Source of the DNA: Eubacteriales bacterium | GTDB lineage: Bacteria > Bacillota > JASUSC01 | Length of the DNA stretch: 36,718 nucleotides | Reading direction: 5' to 3' | Assembly: GCA_030446285.1 (NCBI GenBank) | Contig: JASUSC010000010.1 | Span: 1 to 36,718, forward strand | In this document: positions 1 through 7,900 of the stretch, piece by piece | How positions within the stretch are numbered: position 1 is the first letter of the stretch | Layout: each line of letters begins with the position of its first letter | Made by a program: the position numbers and the translations under genes | Notes under the pieces: model-generated | What the model was told of the DNA's origin: nothing | The model's database searches: none | Seen by the model: the letters and a program-made list of their open reading frames with translations, nothing else

Positions 1-78
1 TTTTACAACAAAAATGTTCCTTTTTGTATGTTTTTCTCACAAAAAAAGACTGCCGACAGATACTTTGTCGACAATCTG

Positions 79-113
79 ATGCAAGGGAACCTTTTCCCTT
101 GCATTTTTCTTTT
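79..113 (+). terminator. rho-independent terminator of an upstream gene
   Basis: An 11-bp perfect inverted repeat (arms 79-89 and 94-104, 4-nt loop) is followed by a T-rich tract on the plus strand. No coding region precedes it in the window, so it most likely ends a plus-strand gene lying outside the left edge. Confidence 0.75.
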
Positions 114-172
114 CTAATGGAAAAGAATAAAGAATAAGGTAAAGATGATGAAGGTAAAGCGGGGGATAGCCT

Positions 173-484
173 TTGCGGGCTAAATACCGATCGGCACCAA
201 CCCCGGCTAGGAGAGTCGTCCGGCTGCTGCACCGGCTGACGTTGCAAATGGAAAAAATAAAGTTGGCCGAGTACGTAGAACTTCTCAATAAGCCCGGGCG
301 GCTTTTGTGGCTGAATTTCCTGGCCGGAGTAGCCAGGGGCCTGGGTATGGCTGTGGGTTTTACTTTCTTAGGGGCTATTCTTATTTTTTCCCTGCGCCGG
401 ATGGTAGCTTTAAATTTGCCGGTCATCGGTCGGTTTATCGCTGAAGTGGTTTTTATTGTTCAGGAATATCTGCAGGAACGGTAG
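173..484 (+). CDS. small membrane protein, DUF5665-like
   Basis: A protein of up to 103 residues. The core from residue 26 on (KLAEYVELL, then LLWLNFLAGVARGLG, a hydrophobic stretch, and VLNLP-IGxFIAEV) resembles the short DUF5665 family of Firmicutes, which has one or two membrane segments and no known function. The TTG start at 173 is chosen because a GGGGGA site lies 6 nt upstream. An internal ATG at 248 would give a 78-residue protein but has no clear ribosome binding site. The basic, proline-containing first 25 residues are not family-like, so the start is uncertain. It is followed 10 nt later by a nitroreductase gene on the same strand. Confidence 0.65.
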   Translation: MRAKYRSAPTPARRVVRLLHRLTLQMEKIKLAEYVELLNKPGRLLWLNFLAGVARGLGMAVGFTFLGAILIFSLRRMVALNLPVIGRFIAEVVFIVQEYLQER

Positions 485-494
485 GGGGGATATT

Positions 495-1022
495 ATGACT
501 AAAGATGTGATCGCAGCCATAATAGAACGGCGGAGCGTGCGCCGGTTTACCGACGAAGAGGTTCCCATGGCTACGGTGGGGAGAATTCTCGATGCGGCCT
601 GCCATGCTCCCAGTGCGGGGAATTTACAGCCCTGGGAGTTTTACGTGGTGAAAAATAGAGAGATGCGGGAGAAATTGGCTGTTGCTGCCCTCAACCAGGA
701 GTTTGTGGCCACGGCACCGGTAGTCATTGTTGTGTGTGCTCTGCCAGAACTTTCCGCCCGCCGCTACGGTGACAGAGGGCGTTATCTCTATGCCATTCAA
801 GACACGGCTGCGGCCGTCCAGAACATTCTCCTTGCTGCCCACGGTTACGGTCTTGCCACCTGCTGGGTAGGGGCTTTTGATGAAGAAAAGGTTGTCCGGC
901 TGTTGCAGTTGCCGCCGGGGAGAAGGCCGGTGGCCCTTATCCCCCTGGGTTATGCCGCAGAGGAGAAGCACGTGGTACCGGCGCGGCGGCCGTGGGAAGA
1001 AGTGGTCCATATTATTGAATAA
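495..1022 (+). CDS. nitroreductase family protein (FMN-dependent)
   Basis: 175 residues. The N-terminal IxxRRSVRRFTDEEV motif, the HAPSAGNLQPWEF segment and the C-terminal G(L)ATCWVGAF region are hallmarks of the compact nitroreductase/NADH-dehydrogenase-like flavoproteins, which dimerise around FMN and reduce nitro compounds, quinones or other acceptors with NAD(P)H. The physiological substrate cannot be read from the sequence. The ATG at 495 is chosen over an upstream in-frame codon at 456 because a GGGGGGA site precedes it and the extension would overlap the preceding gene. The length is typical for the short cytoplasmic branch. Confidence 0.88.
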   Translation: MTKDVIAAIIERRSVRRFTDEEVPMATVGRILDAACHAPSAGNLQPWEFYVVKNREMREKLAVAALNQEFVATAPVVIVVCALPELSARRYGDRGRYLYAIQDTAAAVQNILLAAHGYGLATCWVGAFDEEKVVRLLQLPPGRRPVALIPLGYAAEEKHVVPARRPWEEVVHIIE

Positions 1023-1036
1023 GGAGGGGGAAATGG

Positions 1037-1810
1037 GTGAAGAGAGAAGACCTTTCCCGCTTCCGGGAACGGTTGCTTTCCGAGCGACGACGGCTGCAAA
1101 ACAACATAGCGATGCTGGAAGGAGAAGGATTGGCAGAACCGATGCGGGAAAGTATCGGCGAACTTTCGCTCCTGGATAATCATCCGGCGGATGTGGCCAG
1201 TGAGACTTTGGAACGGAGCAAAGATATGGCTCTGCGCCACCGGGCGGAAATCCGTCTGGAAAAAATCGACCGGGCCTTAGAACGGATTGACCGGGGGACT
1301 TATGGGGTGTGTACCCTGTGCGGGCACCCTATTCCGGTGGAGAGGCTGGAAATGATACCTGAAGCAGAGAGATGTGGAGAGTGTGAGAAAAAGGTATCCC
1401 TCCCGGACCGTCATCCCAGGCCAACCGAAGAAGATGTCATCATGCCTCCTTTTGGTGGCTTAAGTATTAAGGACCGGGAAGAAGCTTTGTTTAGCGATTG
1501 CGAATTTTCCCGGGGTCCTTGGGAGGAGCAGACCCAGTTTGACGGCGAAGATACCTGGCAGGCAGTGGCCCGGTATGGCACTTCCGAGACCCCCCAGGAT
1601 ATCAGCGTTAACCAGCTGGACGATTTCAGCCACATGTATTTGGACGCAGATGAGGATGTCGGAACGGTAGAGGAAGTGGAAGGAATAGCCTATGACATTG
1701 ACAACGAGGGCCGCTACTTGGAAGCGATGCAAGGTGTGGATGATGAAATGGTACGCCTGCCGGATATGAAAGAGGAGAAATGGTTCCTGGAGGAAGGCAG
1801 GGAAAAGTAA
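1037..1810 (+). CDS. yteA: YteA family DksA/TraR-like C4 zinc-finger protein
   Basis: 257 residues starting at GTG, with AAGGAGGGGG 6 nt upstream. The N-terminal half is a charged helical hairpin, followed by the DNHPADVASET signature (47-57) and a four-cysteine zinc finger (C92, C95, C113, C116). This arrangement is the YteA branch of the DksA/TraR superfamily, found in spore formers and associated with sporulation-linked expression. DksA relatives bind in the RNA polymerase secondary channel; whether YteA does so is not established. The C-terminal third is acidic and not part of the zinc-finger fold, as is usual for YteA proteins. It lies 14 nt after the nitroreductase gene and may be co-transcribed with it. 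Confidence 0.87.
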   Translation: MKREDLSRFRERLLSERRRLQNNIAMLEGEGLAEPMRESIGELSLLDNHPADVASETLERSKDMALRHRAEIRLEKIDRALERIDRGTYGVCTLCGHPIPVERLEMIPEAERCGECEKKVSLPDRHPRPTEEDVIMPPFGGLSIKDREEALFSDCEFSRGPWEEQTQFDGEDTWQAVARYGTSETPQDISVNQLDDFSHMYLDADEDVGTVEEVEGIAYDIDNEGRYLEAMQGVDDEMVRLPDMKEEKWFLEEGREK

Positions 1811-1838
1811 AAGCACCTCCTTCCTCTTTCGCTTTTTT
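1790..1838 (+). terminator. probable terminator after yteA
   Basis: An 8-bp inverted repeat (1790-1797 with 1819-1826) with a long loop spans the yteA stop codon, and a run of six T follows at 1833-1838. The long loop makes this a moderate call. Confidence 0.45.
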
Positions 1839-1876
1839 CTGGTAAAATTTTAAAAAAGACTTATTCCTCCGGGGGG

Positions 1877-2376
1877 ATGCCCGTGGGCCCCTTTTTTATC
1901 ACCAGAGAGGTTTACTGTTTTCGTAGCCGCCTGTGGCAGGTGAACACCACCGTACTAACCAATCAACTGGCTACGGTGGTGGTAGATCCAGCTTATTTTC
2001 CCGACGAAATTAAAGAAGTAATAGATTTTTTGGGGGAGCAGCATTGCCGGGCAGGATACATAATTCTAACCCATTGCGATTTTGACCATGTAGCCGACTG
2101 GCAGAAGTTTTCAGCTCCCGTAATTTACGCCGGCAAAGGCTACGGGCAAAGCGACCACAGGGCTCAACTGAAAAAAATGGAGGAGACGGGGGGAGGAGCC
2201 CATACTGCTGAAAAAAAGGGTTTCTGCGACGGTGTCAGGAGGCAAAAATTTTTTCCGATGATCTCTCCCACTTCTTGCTGCTGGAAACTTTCGAGCGGGT
2301 AGCAGCCGATATCGAAGCCTGGCTAGAGAAGAGATTGCCGGCTTCAGAAAAGATGGAAGAAGGAGAAGAAGGGTAG
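1877..2376 (+). pseudogene. broken metallo-beta-lactamase-fold gene joined to a hydrolase tail
   Basis: The first ~100 residues read as the start of an MBL-fold hydrolase: a TVVVDPAYFPDE strand-turn and a metal-site motif THCDFDHVADW, a variant of the HxHxDH motif. The frame then degenerates after about residue 105 and stops at 2302, whereas family members are usually over 200 residues long. In another frame, 2236-2376 encodes 46 residues with DDLSHFLLLE followed by ERVAADIEAWLEKRL, which resembles the extreme C-terminus of an alpha/beta hydrolase around its catalytic histidine. The likeliest reading is that two unrelated gene ends were fused by a deletion and decayed. The ATG at 1877 has a GGGGGG site directly in front, with short spacing. 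Confidence 0.6.
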
Positions 2377-2507
2377 AACTGGGTAAGAGATGAGTCTCCC
2401 GTGAGCTGAGGTACCATCAGCCCGCATTTTTTTCTTCTGCAGGTAAATATTGATAGCCCTTAACAATAAAACTATAATTGTGATAAAAACCTTTGCAGGT
2501 GAACTTT

Positions 2508-3737
2508 ATGTTGAGAGAATTTTTTACTCCGCTGTTTGTCAATATCTCCATAATGATTGGTTTTGCCTATACCTTAAACCGTCTGAAACCTTTTAATCTC
2601 CACCCCAACTCCGGGCAGGGGGTAAAGTTCTTTTATGCCCTAGGCTTTTTCCTGCTTTCCCTGCTGGTGTACCAGTTTGGTTTTACCTATTACCAGGTAA
2701 CTATTGATTTTCACCTGGTGCCGGTGATGGTGGCCGGTTTTTTTGGTGGCCCTTTTACAGGAGGCATTAGCGGTTCCCTAGTAGGTATGTACCACCTTTT
2801 CTTCCGGGGTTGGGGAGGCGCAGGACATGCTCTGGCTGCGCTGGTGCTGGGGTTGGGAAGTGGTTTCTGCAATCCTTGGACTTTTAGACGCCATCGCTTC
2901 TATGTGCTGGTTCCCGCTTTGGGGGGAGCGGTGCTGGTAACTCTGGCCGATTTAATTGAAGGGACTTTCCGTATCAACCAGCCGCGTTTTTGGGGGGGCT
3001 ATTTCATTTTTTTAATTTTACACGTCCTGGTTTACATTTTCATGGTTGGGTTGCTGCGGGATTTGATGGTCCTCAACGAACACTACCAGCGGTTGGAGCG
3101 GGAGGCTACCTTGGATGGCATGACCGGCCTTTTCAATTTTCGCTACTTTAATAACACCCTGCGGGAGTTTCTTGAAGCGGCGGTTCGCCGAGCTGACAAG
3201 CTAACTGTGGCTTTTATCGATATTGACCATTTCAAGAAAATCAACGATACCTACGGGCACCAGGTGGGAGATGAAGTATTGCGCCAATTGGCGGAAGTAA
3301 TTCGTCACAGCCTCCGCCCCTTTGATGTGGCTGCTCGTTACGGCGGGGAAGAGTTTGCGGCTATCCTGCCGGGTTGTAACGCGGAAAACGCCCTCAAAGT
3401 GGGGGAGCGGATCCGCCGCAATGTGGAGCAGAAAATTTTTGCCGTCGACGGTCTTCAGCTCCGGATAACCGTATCTGTCGGTGTAACCACCTTTCCCGAT
3501 TATGCTCAAAACGAAGAAGAACTCATCCGCCAGTCGGATATGGCCCTTTATCGGGCCAAACAGATGGGGCGGAACCGGGTAGTAGCTTATTTCCAGTTGT
3601 TAGAAGAAAATGGGGAGGTTGGGGGGAGAGCAGGTGATGCTGGCGGCTCTGATTCAGATGCGGGTGGAAGAGAAGAAGGAAAACAATCTCCGCCGAGCAG
3701 TGGAACTGGTGCGGCAGGCAGCGAGAGCGGGAGCTGA
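2508..3737 (+). CDS. membrane diguanylate cyclase (5TM sensor plus GGDEF)
   Basis: 409 residues from the ATG at 2508, chosen because AGGTGA lies 5 nt upstream; TTG 2493 and GTG 2499 are possible but overlap that site. Residues ~10-185 form five or six membrane segments with a GGxFxGGISGSLVG loop, resembling the 5TM-5TMR_LYT sensor of LytS-type proteins. A GGDEF domain follows (~200-360). The active site is GGEEF (279-283), the metal-binding aspartates lie in FIDIDHF, and an RxxD inhibitory site (RPFD, 270-273) sits exactly five residues before GGEEF. The protein should therefore make c-di-GMP and be subject to product inhibition. The last ~40 residues are Gly/Ser-rich and overlap the next gene by 101 nt in another frame; they probably reflect loss of the original stop codon. 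Confidence 0.87.
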   Translation: MLREFFTPLFVNISIMIGFAYTLNRLKPFNLHPNSGQGVKFFYALGFFLLSLLVYQFGFTYYQVTIDFHLVPVMVAGFFGGPFTGGISGSLVGMYHLFFRGWGGAGHALAALVLGLGSGFCNPWTFRRHRFYVLVPALGGAVLVTLADLIEGTFRINQPRFWGGYFIFLILHVLVYIFMVGLLRDLMVLNEHYQRLEREATLDGMTGLFNFRYFNNTLREFLEAAVRRADKLTVAFIDIDHFKKINDTYGHQVGDEVLRQLAEVIRHSLRPFDVAARYGGEEFAAILPGCNAENALKVGERIRRNVEQKIFAVDGLQLRITVSVGVTTFPDYAQNEEELIRQSDMALYRAKQMGRNRVVAYFQLLEENGEVGGRAGDAGGSDSDAGGREEGKQSPPSSGTGAAGSESGS

Positions 3738-4455
3738 GTTGATAGTGCTGCCAGAGATGTTTAATTGCCCCTACAGTAAGGAGCTCTTCCCTCTCTATGC
3801 CGAAAGTTATCCAGAAGGAATTACTTTTGCTACCTTGGCAGAGGTGGCGCGCACTCAGCGGGTATGGCTGGTAGGTGGATCGGTGCCGGAACGGGAGGGC
3901 GACCGGATTTACAATTCTGCTTTTGTTTTCAATCCGGAAGGGGAACTGGTGGTCCGCCACCGCAAGGTACATCTTTTTGACGTAGAGCTTCCCGACATGA
4001 TTTTCAAAGAATCGGCAACCCTTGTGGCCGGCAACGACATCACCCTTTTTTCCACCCCTGTTGGGGAAATAGGAGTCCTCATTTGCTACGACCTTCGTTT
4101 TCCAGAAATGTTTCGGCTGCTGGTGGAGCGGGGGGCGGTGGCGGTGGTGATCCCGGCGGCTTTCAACATGGTAACCGGTCCTGCCCACTGGGAAGTATTG
4201 CTCAGGGCGCGAGCAGTGGACAACCAGGTGTACGTGCTGGCAGTTTCTCCGGCCAGGGATCCTGCCGCTTCTTATGTTGCCTACGGCCACAGTATGGCTG
4301 TGGATCCCTGGGGTGAGGTGGTGGCCCGGGCGGGAGCTGGGGAAGAAATCGTTTACGTCCGCCTCGAGAGAGAAAAAATAAAAGAGATCCGGCAACGCCT
4401 GCCTCTTCTCAAGCATAGGCGGCTGGATCTCTACCAGGTGGTTAAGGCAGACTGA
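3637..4455 (+). CDS. carbon-nitrogen hydrolase (nitrilase superfamily, omega-amidase-like)
   Basis: 272 residues with the complete nitrilase triad: Glu40 in LIVLPEMF, Lys110 in RHRKVHLFD and Cys150 in LICYDLRFPE. The surrounding sequence (NCPY, YNSAFVFNPEGE, RAVDNQVYV) resembles NIT2/omega-amidase-type enzymes that hydrolyse omega-amides of 2-oxo acids, but the substrate is inferred. The ATG at 3637 is chosen because it starts the conserved fold (MLAALIQMRV) and is preceded by an AGCAGGTG site; an upstream in-frame ATG at 3610 adds nine non-conserved residues. The start lies inside the 3' end of the diguanylate cyclase frame, so the two genes are probably co-transcribed. Confidence 0.88.
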   Translation: MLAALIQMRVEEKKENNLRRAVELVRQAARAGAELIVLPEMFNCPYSKELFPLYAESYPEGITFATLAEVARTQRVWLVGGSVPEREGDRIYNSAFVFNPEGELVVRHRKVHLFDVELPDMIFKESATLVAGNDITLFSTPVGEIGVLICYDLRFPEMFRLLVERGAVAVVIPAAFNMVTGPAHWEVLLRARAVDNQVYVLAVSPARDPAASYVAYGHSMAVDPWGEVVARAGAGEEIVYVRLEREKIKEIRQRLPLLKHRRLDLYQVVKAD

Positions 4456-4457
4456 AA

Positions 4458-4595
4458 TTATTCTTCTTCTTTTTCTTTTTCTTTAATTCCCACGGGTTCA
4501 ACATAAATTTCTCCAAAGGTAAGGCGGTAATTTTCCCGGGCGTGGAATTTCCCGTCCTTTTTTCTTTTTTTATCCTGCTTTTCTTTTTGGGCCAT
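4458..4595 (-). CDS. small highly charged hypothetical protein
   Basis: A 45-residue minus-strand reading frame begins MAQKEKQDKKRKK, has a central segment FHARENYRLTFGEIYVEP and ends in a Lys/Glu-rich tail. It has an ATG start with a GGGGGA ribosome binding site 6-7 nt upstream on the minus strand, and an AT-rich AATATAA element further upstream. The non-biased middle segment and the good initiation context argue for a real gene, although no family is recognised. It is convergent with the nitrilase-family gene, ending 2 nt from its stop codon. Confidence 0.6.
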   Translation of the reverse strand: MAQKEKQDKKRKKDGKFHARENYRLTFGEIYVEPVGIKEKEKEEE

Positions 4596-4693
4596 GAAAA
4601 GTCCCCCTTTTTTATATTCTGGGGCCAAAAGGGGAGAGAAAAACGGGAAATGTTTGCCGGTATAGGGTTTTTTTAAGGTAGCAAAATAAGAAT

Positions 4694-5095
4694 ATGAAGT
4701 GGCGGCGTTTTTTGGTTTACGGCACTCTCGGCTGGGCTATGGAAATTTTCTGGACGGGACTGGGAAGTCTTCTCAAGGGAGATTTATCCCTCCGGGGGTT
4801 TAGCTCTCTGTGGATGTTTTTCATCTACGGAGGAGCAGTTCTGCTGGAACCTTTCCACGAGGTAATCAGAGAAAAGCCTTTGTTCTGGCGGGCTTTTGTC
4901 TGGGGGGCCCTTATTTTGACGGTGGAATATATGAGCGGCGGATTGATTCGGTTTCTTACGGGAACTTATCCCTGGCTTTACGACGGTCCCTGGGCGGTGG
5001 ACGGCCTTATCCGCCTGGACTATTTTCCCCTTTGGGCCTTGGTGGGTCTGCTTTTTGAGCGAATTCACGATTTTTTGAAGGCAAATAGAGTGTAG
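4694..5095 (+). CDS. putative ABC-transporter-permease-like membrane protein (CmpB-type family)
   Basis: 133 residues with about four hydrophobic segments. The sequence FLVYGTLGWAMEIFWTG near the start, WMFFIYGGAVLLEPFHE in the middle and the aromatic Asp-rich loop PWLYDG near the C-terminus resemble the small family annotated as putative ABC transporter permease (ABC_trans_CmpB). No ATPase partner is nearby, so the transport role is only a family label. The ribosome binding site (AAGGTAGC) is weak. A terminator-like hairpin follows. Confidence 0.65.
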   Translation: MKWRRFLVYGTLGWAMEIFWTGLGSLLKGDLSLRGFSSLWMFFIYGGAVLLEPFHEVIREKPLFWRAFVWGALILTVEYMSGGLIRFLTGTYPWLYDGPWAVDGLIRLDYFPLWALVGLLFERIHDFLKANRV

Positions 5096-5116
5096 CCGTG
5101 TTTTCCCAGTGGCAGT

Positions 5117-5160
5117 AAGCCGGGCCAGAGCTTTTTTGGTTCTCTGGTCGGCTTTACTTT
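5117..5160 (+). terminator. hairpin between convergent genes
   Basis: AAGCCG (5117-5122) pairs with CGGCTT (5149-5154), and CCAGAG (5125-5130) with CTCTGG (5142-5147), with a small internal loop between the two helices and a T-rich tail on the plus strand. It probably terminates the small membrane protein gene and separates it from the minus-strand two-component genes. Confidence 0.6.
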
Positions 5161-5235
5161 TCTGCAGGGAAGGGGGCCAAAACCGGAGGGGGACACGAAA
5201 ACTCCTGGTAGTACCCTTTTCTCGATCTGACCGGA

Positions 5236-5925
5236 CTATTTTAACTCAAATTTATACCCCACTCCCCATACCGTTTTAATGAAAACCGGCTGAGCGGGAT
5301 TTTTTTCTATTTTCTCCCGGAGGCGGCGGATGTGGACGGTGACGGTGTTTTCATCTCCATAGAAGTCGCTGTTCCACACTTGATTCAGGATTTGCATGCG
5401 GGTGAAAACTTGGTTAGGATGGGAGGCCAGAAGCCAGAGGAGATCGAACTCTTTGGCCGTAAGCTCCTTTTTTTCTCCATAAGCTTCCACTTCCCGGGTA
5501 CGGCGGTTGATTTTGAGCTGGGGATAGGTGATAACCTCCTCCTGGTTTTTGGTAGTATCGCCGTGCCGGCGTAAAACGGCTTTAACCCGCAGGGCCAGCT
5601 CGGCGGGGCTAAAAGGTTTTACCTGGTAATCATCTGCTCCCAGCCGGAATCCCACCAGCCGGTCCACCTCTTCGCTGCGGGCAGTGAGAAAAATAACCGG
5701 CAGGTCGCAGCGCTTTTTTATTTCCTGGTACAGCTCAAAGCCGTCCATGTCGGGCAACATAACATCCAGGATGGCCAGGGCCGGTTGCTCTTTCTCCAGA
5801 AGGGTTAATCCTTCTTCGCCGTTTGTGGCTACCACTACATCGAAACCTTCACGGCTCAGGCTGTGAGTCAGGATTTTGCCAATCTGCGGCTCATCATCCA
5901 CTACCAGGATTTTAGCTTTTCCCAT
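5236..5925 (-). CDS. OmpR/PhoB-family response regulator
   Basis: 229 residues. The receiver domain (~1-120) has the acidic pair D10/D11, phospho-acceptor Asp54 in LAILDVMLP, Thr81 and Lys103 in VKPF. A winged-helix trans_reg_C DNA-binding domain follows (~130-229) with LTAKEFDLLWLL and the C-terminal TVHIRRLREKI and VWGVGYKFE. The start at 5925 is preferred over an in-frame codon at 5976 because MGKAKILVVDD is the normal domain start and an AGGAGGAAAAA site precedes it. The start overlaps the end of the histidine kinase gene by 14 nt, indicating translational coupling and a cognate pair. Its target genes are not evident. Confidence 0.93.
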   Translation of the reverse strand: MGKAKILVVDDEPQIGKILTHSLSREGFDVVVATNGEEGLTLLEKEQPALAILDVMLPDMDGFELYQEIKKRCDLPVIFLTARSEEVDRLVGFRLGADDYQVKPFSPAELALRVKAVLRRHGDTTKNQEEVITYPQLKINRRTREVEAYGEKKELTAKEFDLLWLLASHPNQVFTRMQILNQVWNSDFYGDENTVTVHIRRLREKIEKNPAQPVFIKTVWGVGYKFELK

Positions 5926-7549
5926 CGCTTTTTTCCTCCTTCCCGCTGGCTGCGGCTTCGGTGGCAGCCGTGGCAACCGGAAGGGTGAAAAAGAAGGTGC
6001 TACCTTGCCCAGGTGAGCTTTCTACCCACATCCGGCCACCGTGCATTTCAACTAGGGTGCGGGCCAGGGAAAGACCTAAACCAGTGCCAGCTGCGTTTTT
6101 GGCTGCTCGCCCCCGCCGGAATCTCTCGAAAATGTAGCGTCTTTCTTCTTCACTGAGGCCAGGGCCTTGGTCAGTGACGGCAAAGCGAAGGGTTGGTTCA
6201 GGAACGCGAATTACGTCTACGGCAATGGTTATGGTTGAATCAGGTGGGGAATATTTTGATGCGTTATTGAGCAGGTTGGTGAGAATCTGTTCCGCCCTTT
6301 CCGGGTCGGCCAATATGGAAGGCAGCTTTGGCGGCAGAAGCAAGTTCACTTGCTGATTTTTGTGCTGCAAGAGGGGGTGAACCGCCCGCAGGGCTGCGCT
6401 GACGATTTCTTCCGGGCGACAGGCTTTACGATTCAGGTTCATCATCCCGGCCTCGATTTTGGCCATGTCCAGCAGGGAGTTGATCATGTTGAGGAGGCGG
6501 GAAGAACTGTTGAGAATTTCGTTAACAAAGTCTTCCTGAAGGGGAGCTAAAGGGCCCGTCTGAGGGTCTTTGAGCATTTCGGCAAAAGCAATTATGCCGG
6601 TGAGGGGAGTGCGGAGTTCGTGATTGGTGTGGGCGAGGAATTCCCGCTGCAGCCGGTTGGTTTCTCTTAACCTGCGGTTAACTTCTTCCATTTTTTCTTT
6701 TTGCAGTTTGAGAAGGCGGTTTATTTTGTACATACGCTGCAGCGAGGTAATGAAAAGGGCGTAGAGAACCAGCAAGTAAGCGGTAATTTTGTATAGATGC
6801 CCGGCGATATTGAGAAGGTCGTAAACGCTGGCGTAGACAGAAAAAGCCGTTTCGCTCAGGATTCCCGCCAGAAGAGACCATCTCAGGAAAAGAGAAGGTG
6901 CCTCTTTTTCTTCCGCTTCTTTCTGATAACGGTAGATGGAAAAAAGGGCCAGAGCGCGGAGAGAGATAACCACAAATTCCAGACCCTTTTTTACCGGACT
7001 TTGGCCGTAACTGGCCACATACATAGGCGGGAGATGATCCAGCCAATAGATGACGGCCGCCGAAGAAAGAGGGAGAAAGGAAAGAACGGGCAAGAGAAAG
7101 ACAACCAGGGGTATCTCGCGCCGAACTTTTTTCTGTTGCAGCAATACTGCCAGCAAGAAAAAAGCTGCTTCCCACAGGCGAGCGCTAATCCAGAAGGTGG
7201 AGGCTTTGTTGGGTGAACTGGGAGTAAGAAAGGGGGGCATTCCTGGGTAGGACAGGGTATGGATCAGATCGAGAAAGCCCGCACCGGTAAAAGTTAGAGC
7301 TATCAACAGACTGAAAAGGGAACCCGTTTCCCGGTAATTGAACCAGGCAGAAATTACCACCGTAAAGGCGATGACGATGGAGGAAATTTCGACTACGTTG
7401 TGAAAAGCCAGAAAAAGGGAGGAAGCGATTTTCACTTTTGCTAAGTGGGGCAGGAAGAGAAGCAGGAGAAGAGGAATTGATGCCAGACCGGCGAAAAGCA
7501 GGTCCTGCCTCCACGCCGGACGCGCTTTTTTCCCGTGCAGAAAAACCAC
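5912..7549 (-). CDS. membrane sensor histidine kinase with MASE3-type N-terminus
   Basis: 545 residues. Seven to eight hydrophobic segments (~15-265) with FLDLIHTLSYPGM and ISARLWEA match the MASE3 integral-membrane sensor domain. A short coiled coil (~270-300) leads into HisKA with phospho-acceptor His310 (HTNHELRTPL). The HATPase_c domain carries the N box (NLLNNASKYSP, ~425-435), G1 box DQGPG (460-464), F box FERF and G2 box GTGLGL (488-493), so the kinase looks fully active. The last residues after ~520 are Ala/Lys-rich. It is first in a two-gene minus-strand operon with the response regulator and is divergent from the ferredoxin gene. The ligand of MASE3 domains is unknown. Confidence 0.92.
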   Translation of the reverse strand: MVFLHGKKARPAWRQDLLFAGLASIPLLLLLFLPHLAKVKIASSLFLAFHNVVEISSIVIAFTVVISAWFNYRETGSLFSLLIALTFTGAGFLDLIHTLSYPGMPPFLTPSSPNKASTFWISARLWEAAFFLLAVLLQQKKVRREIPLVVFLLPVLSFLPLSSAAVIYWLDHLPPMYVASYGQSPVKKGLEFVVISLRALALFSIYRYQKEAEEKEAPSLFLRWSLLAGILSETAFSVYASVYDLLNIAGHLYKITAYLLVLYALFITSLQRMYKINRLLKLQKEKMEEVNRRLRETNRLQREFLAHTNHELRTPLTGIIAFAEMLKDPQTGPLAPLQEDFVNEILNSSSRLLNMINSLLDMAKIEAGMMNLNRKACRPEEIVSAALRAVHPLLQHKNQQVNLLLPPKLPSILADPERAEQILTNLLNNASKYSPPDSTITIAVDVIRVPEPTLRFAVTDQGPGLSEEERRYIFERFRRGRAAKNAAGTGLGLSLARTLVEMHGGRMWVESSPGQGSTFFFTLPVATAATEAAASGKEEKSDGKS

Positions 7550-7704
7550 CGCCGTGCTTTTTGCTATTAATTATTAGCTGTCGACCAGAAAATTCCTGCT
7601 CTTTCTACGTTTTTTACGTTAAGAAAAATTTAAGGAAAAGGCAAGGGGCAATTAATAACCCTAACTTAAACTAGAGGGCAAGGGGAAAAAAAGGTGGTGA
7701 GAGG

Positions 7705-7881
7705 ATGGCTCCGAAAATAAGAGGAGAAGAATGCGTGGGCTGCGGGACCTGTGTTTCTGTATACCTCCAGGGGGTATGGGAGCTTAAAGAGGATAAAGCG
7801 TACCAGGCTTTTCCGGAAAAATGCAGCGAATGCGGCTCCTGCGTAGAAAACTGCCCGGTGCAGTGCATTTACTGGGAATAA
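7705..7881 (+). CDS. short ferredoxin-like protein with an incomplete 4Fe-4S motif
   Basis: 58 residues. It resembles a small bacterial 2[4Fe-4S] ferredoxin. The second motif is intact (C40, C43, C46, C50 followed by Pro). The first has C10, C13 and C16, but Tyr20 stands where the fourth cysteine is expected (TAC instead of TGC/TGT). By the usual ligand swap, cluster I (C10, C13, C16, C50) is complete, while cluster II lacks one protein ligand unless C54 substitutes. The ATG at 7705 follows a GGTGGTGAGAGG site. The gene lies 19 nt upstream of rubrerythrin, suggesting electron transfer to the peroxide-reducing system. Confidence 0.85.
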   Translation: MAPKIRGEECVGCGTCVSVYLQGVWELKEDKAYQAFPEKCSECGSCVENCPVQCIYWE

Positions 7882-7900
7882 AAAAGGGAGGTAGATACGA

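Noticed and set aside
37-426. Minus-strand reading frame over the left-edge region
   Set aside because: It runs antisense to the DUF5665-like gene and across a plus-strand terminator hairpin; the composition is not protein-like.
2377-2507. Possible c-di-GMP riboswitch before the diguanylate cyclase
   Set aside because: The gap is only 131 nt and I could not find the conserved blocks of a GEMM-type aptamer or a tetraloop-receptor pair.
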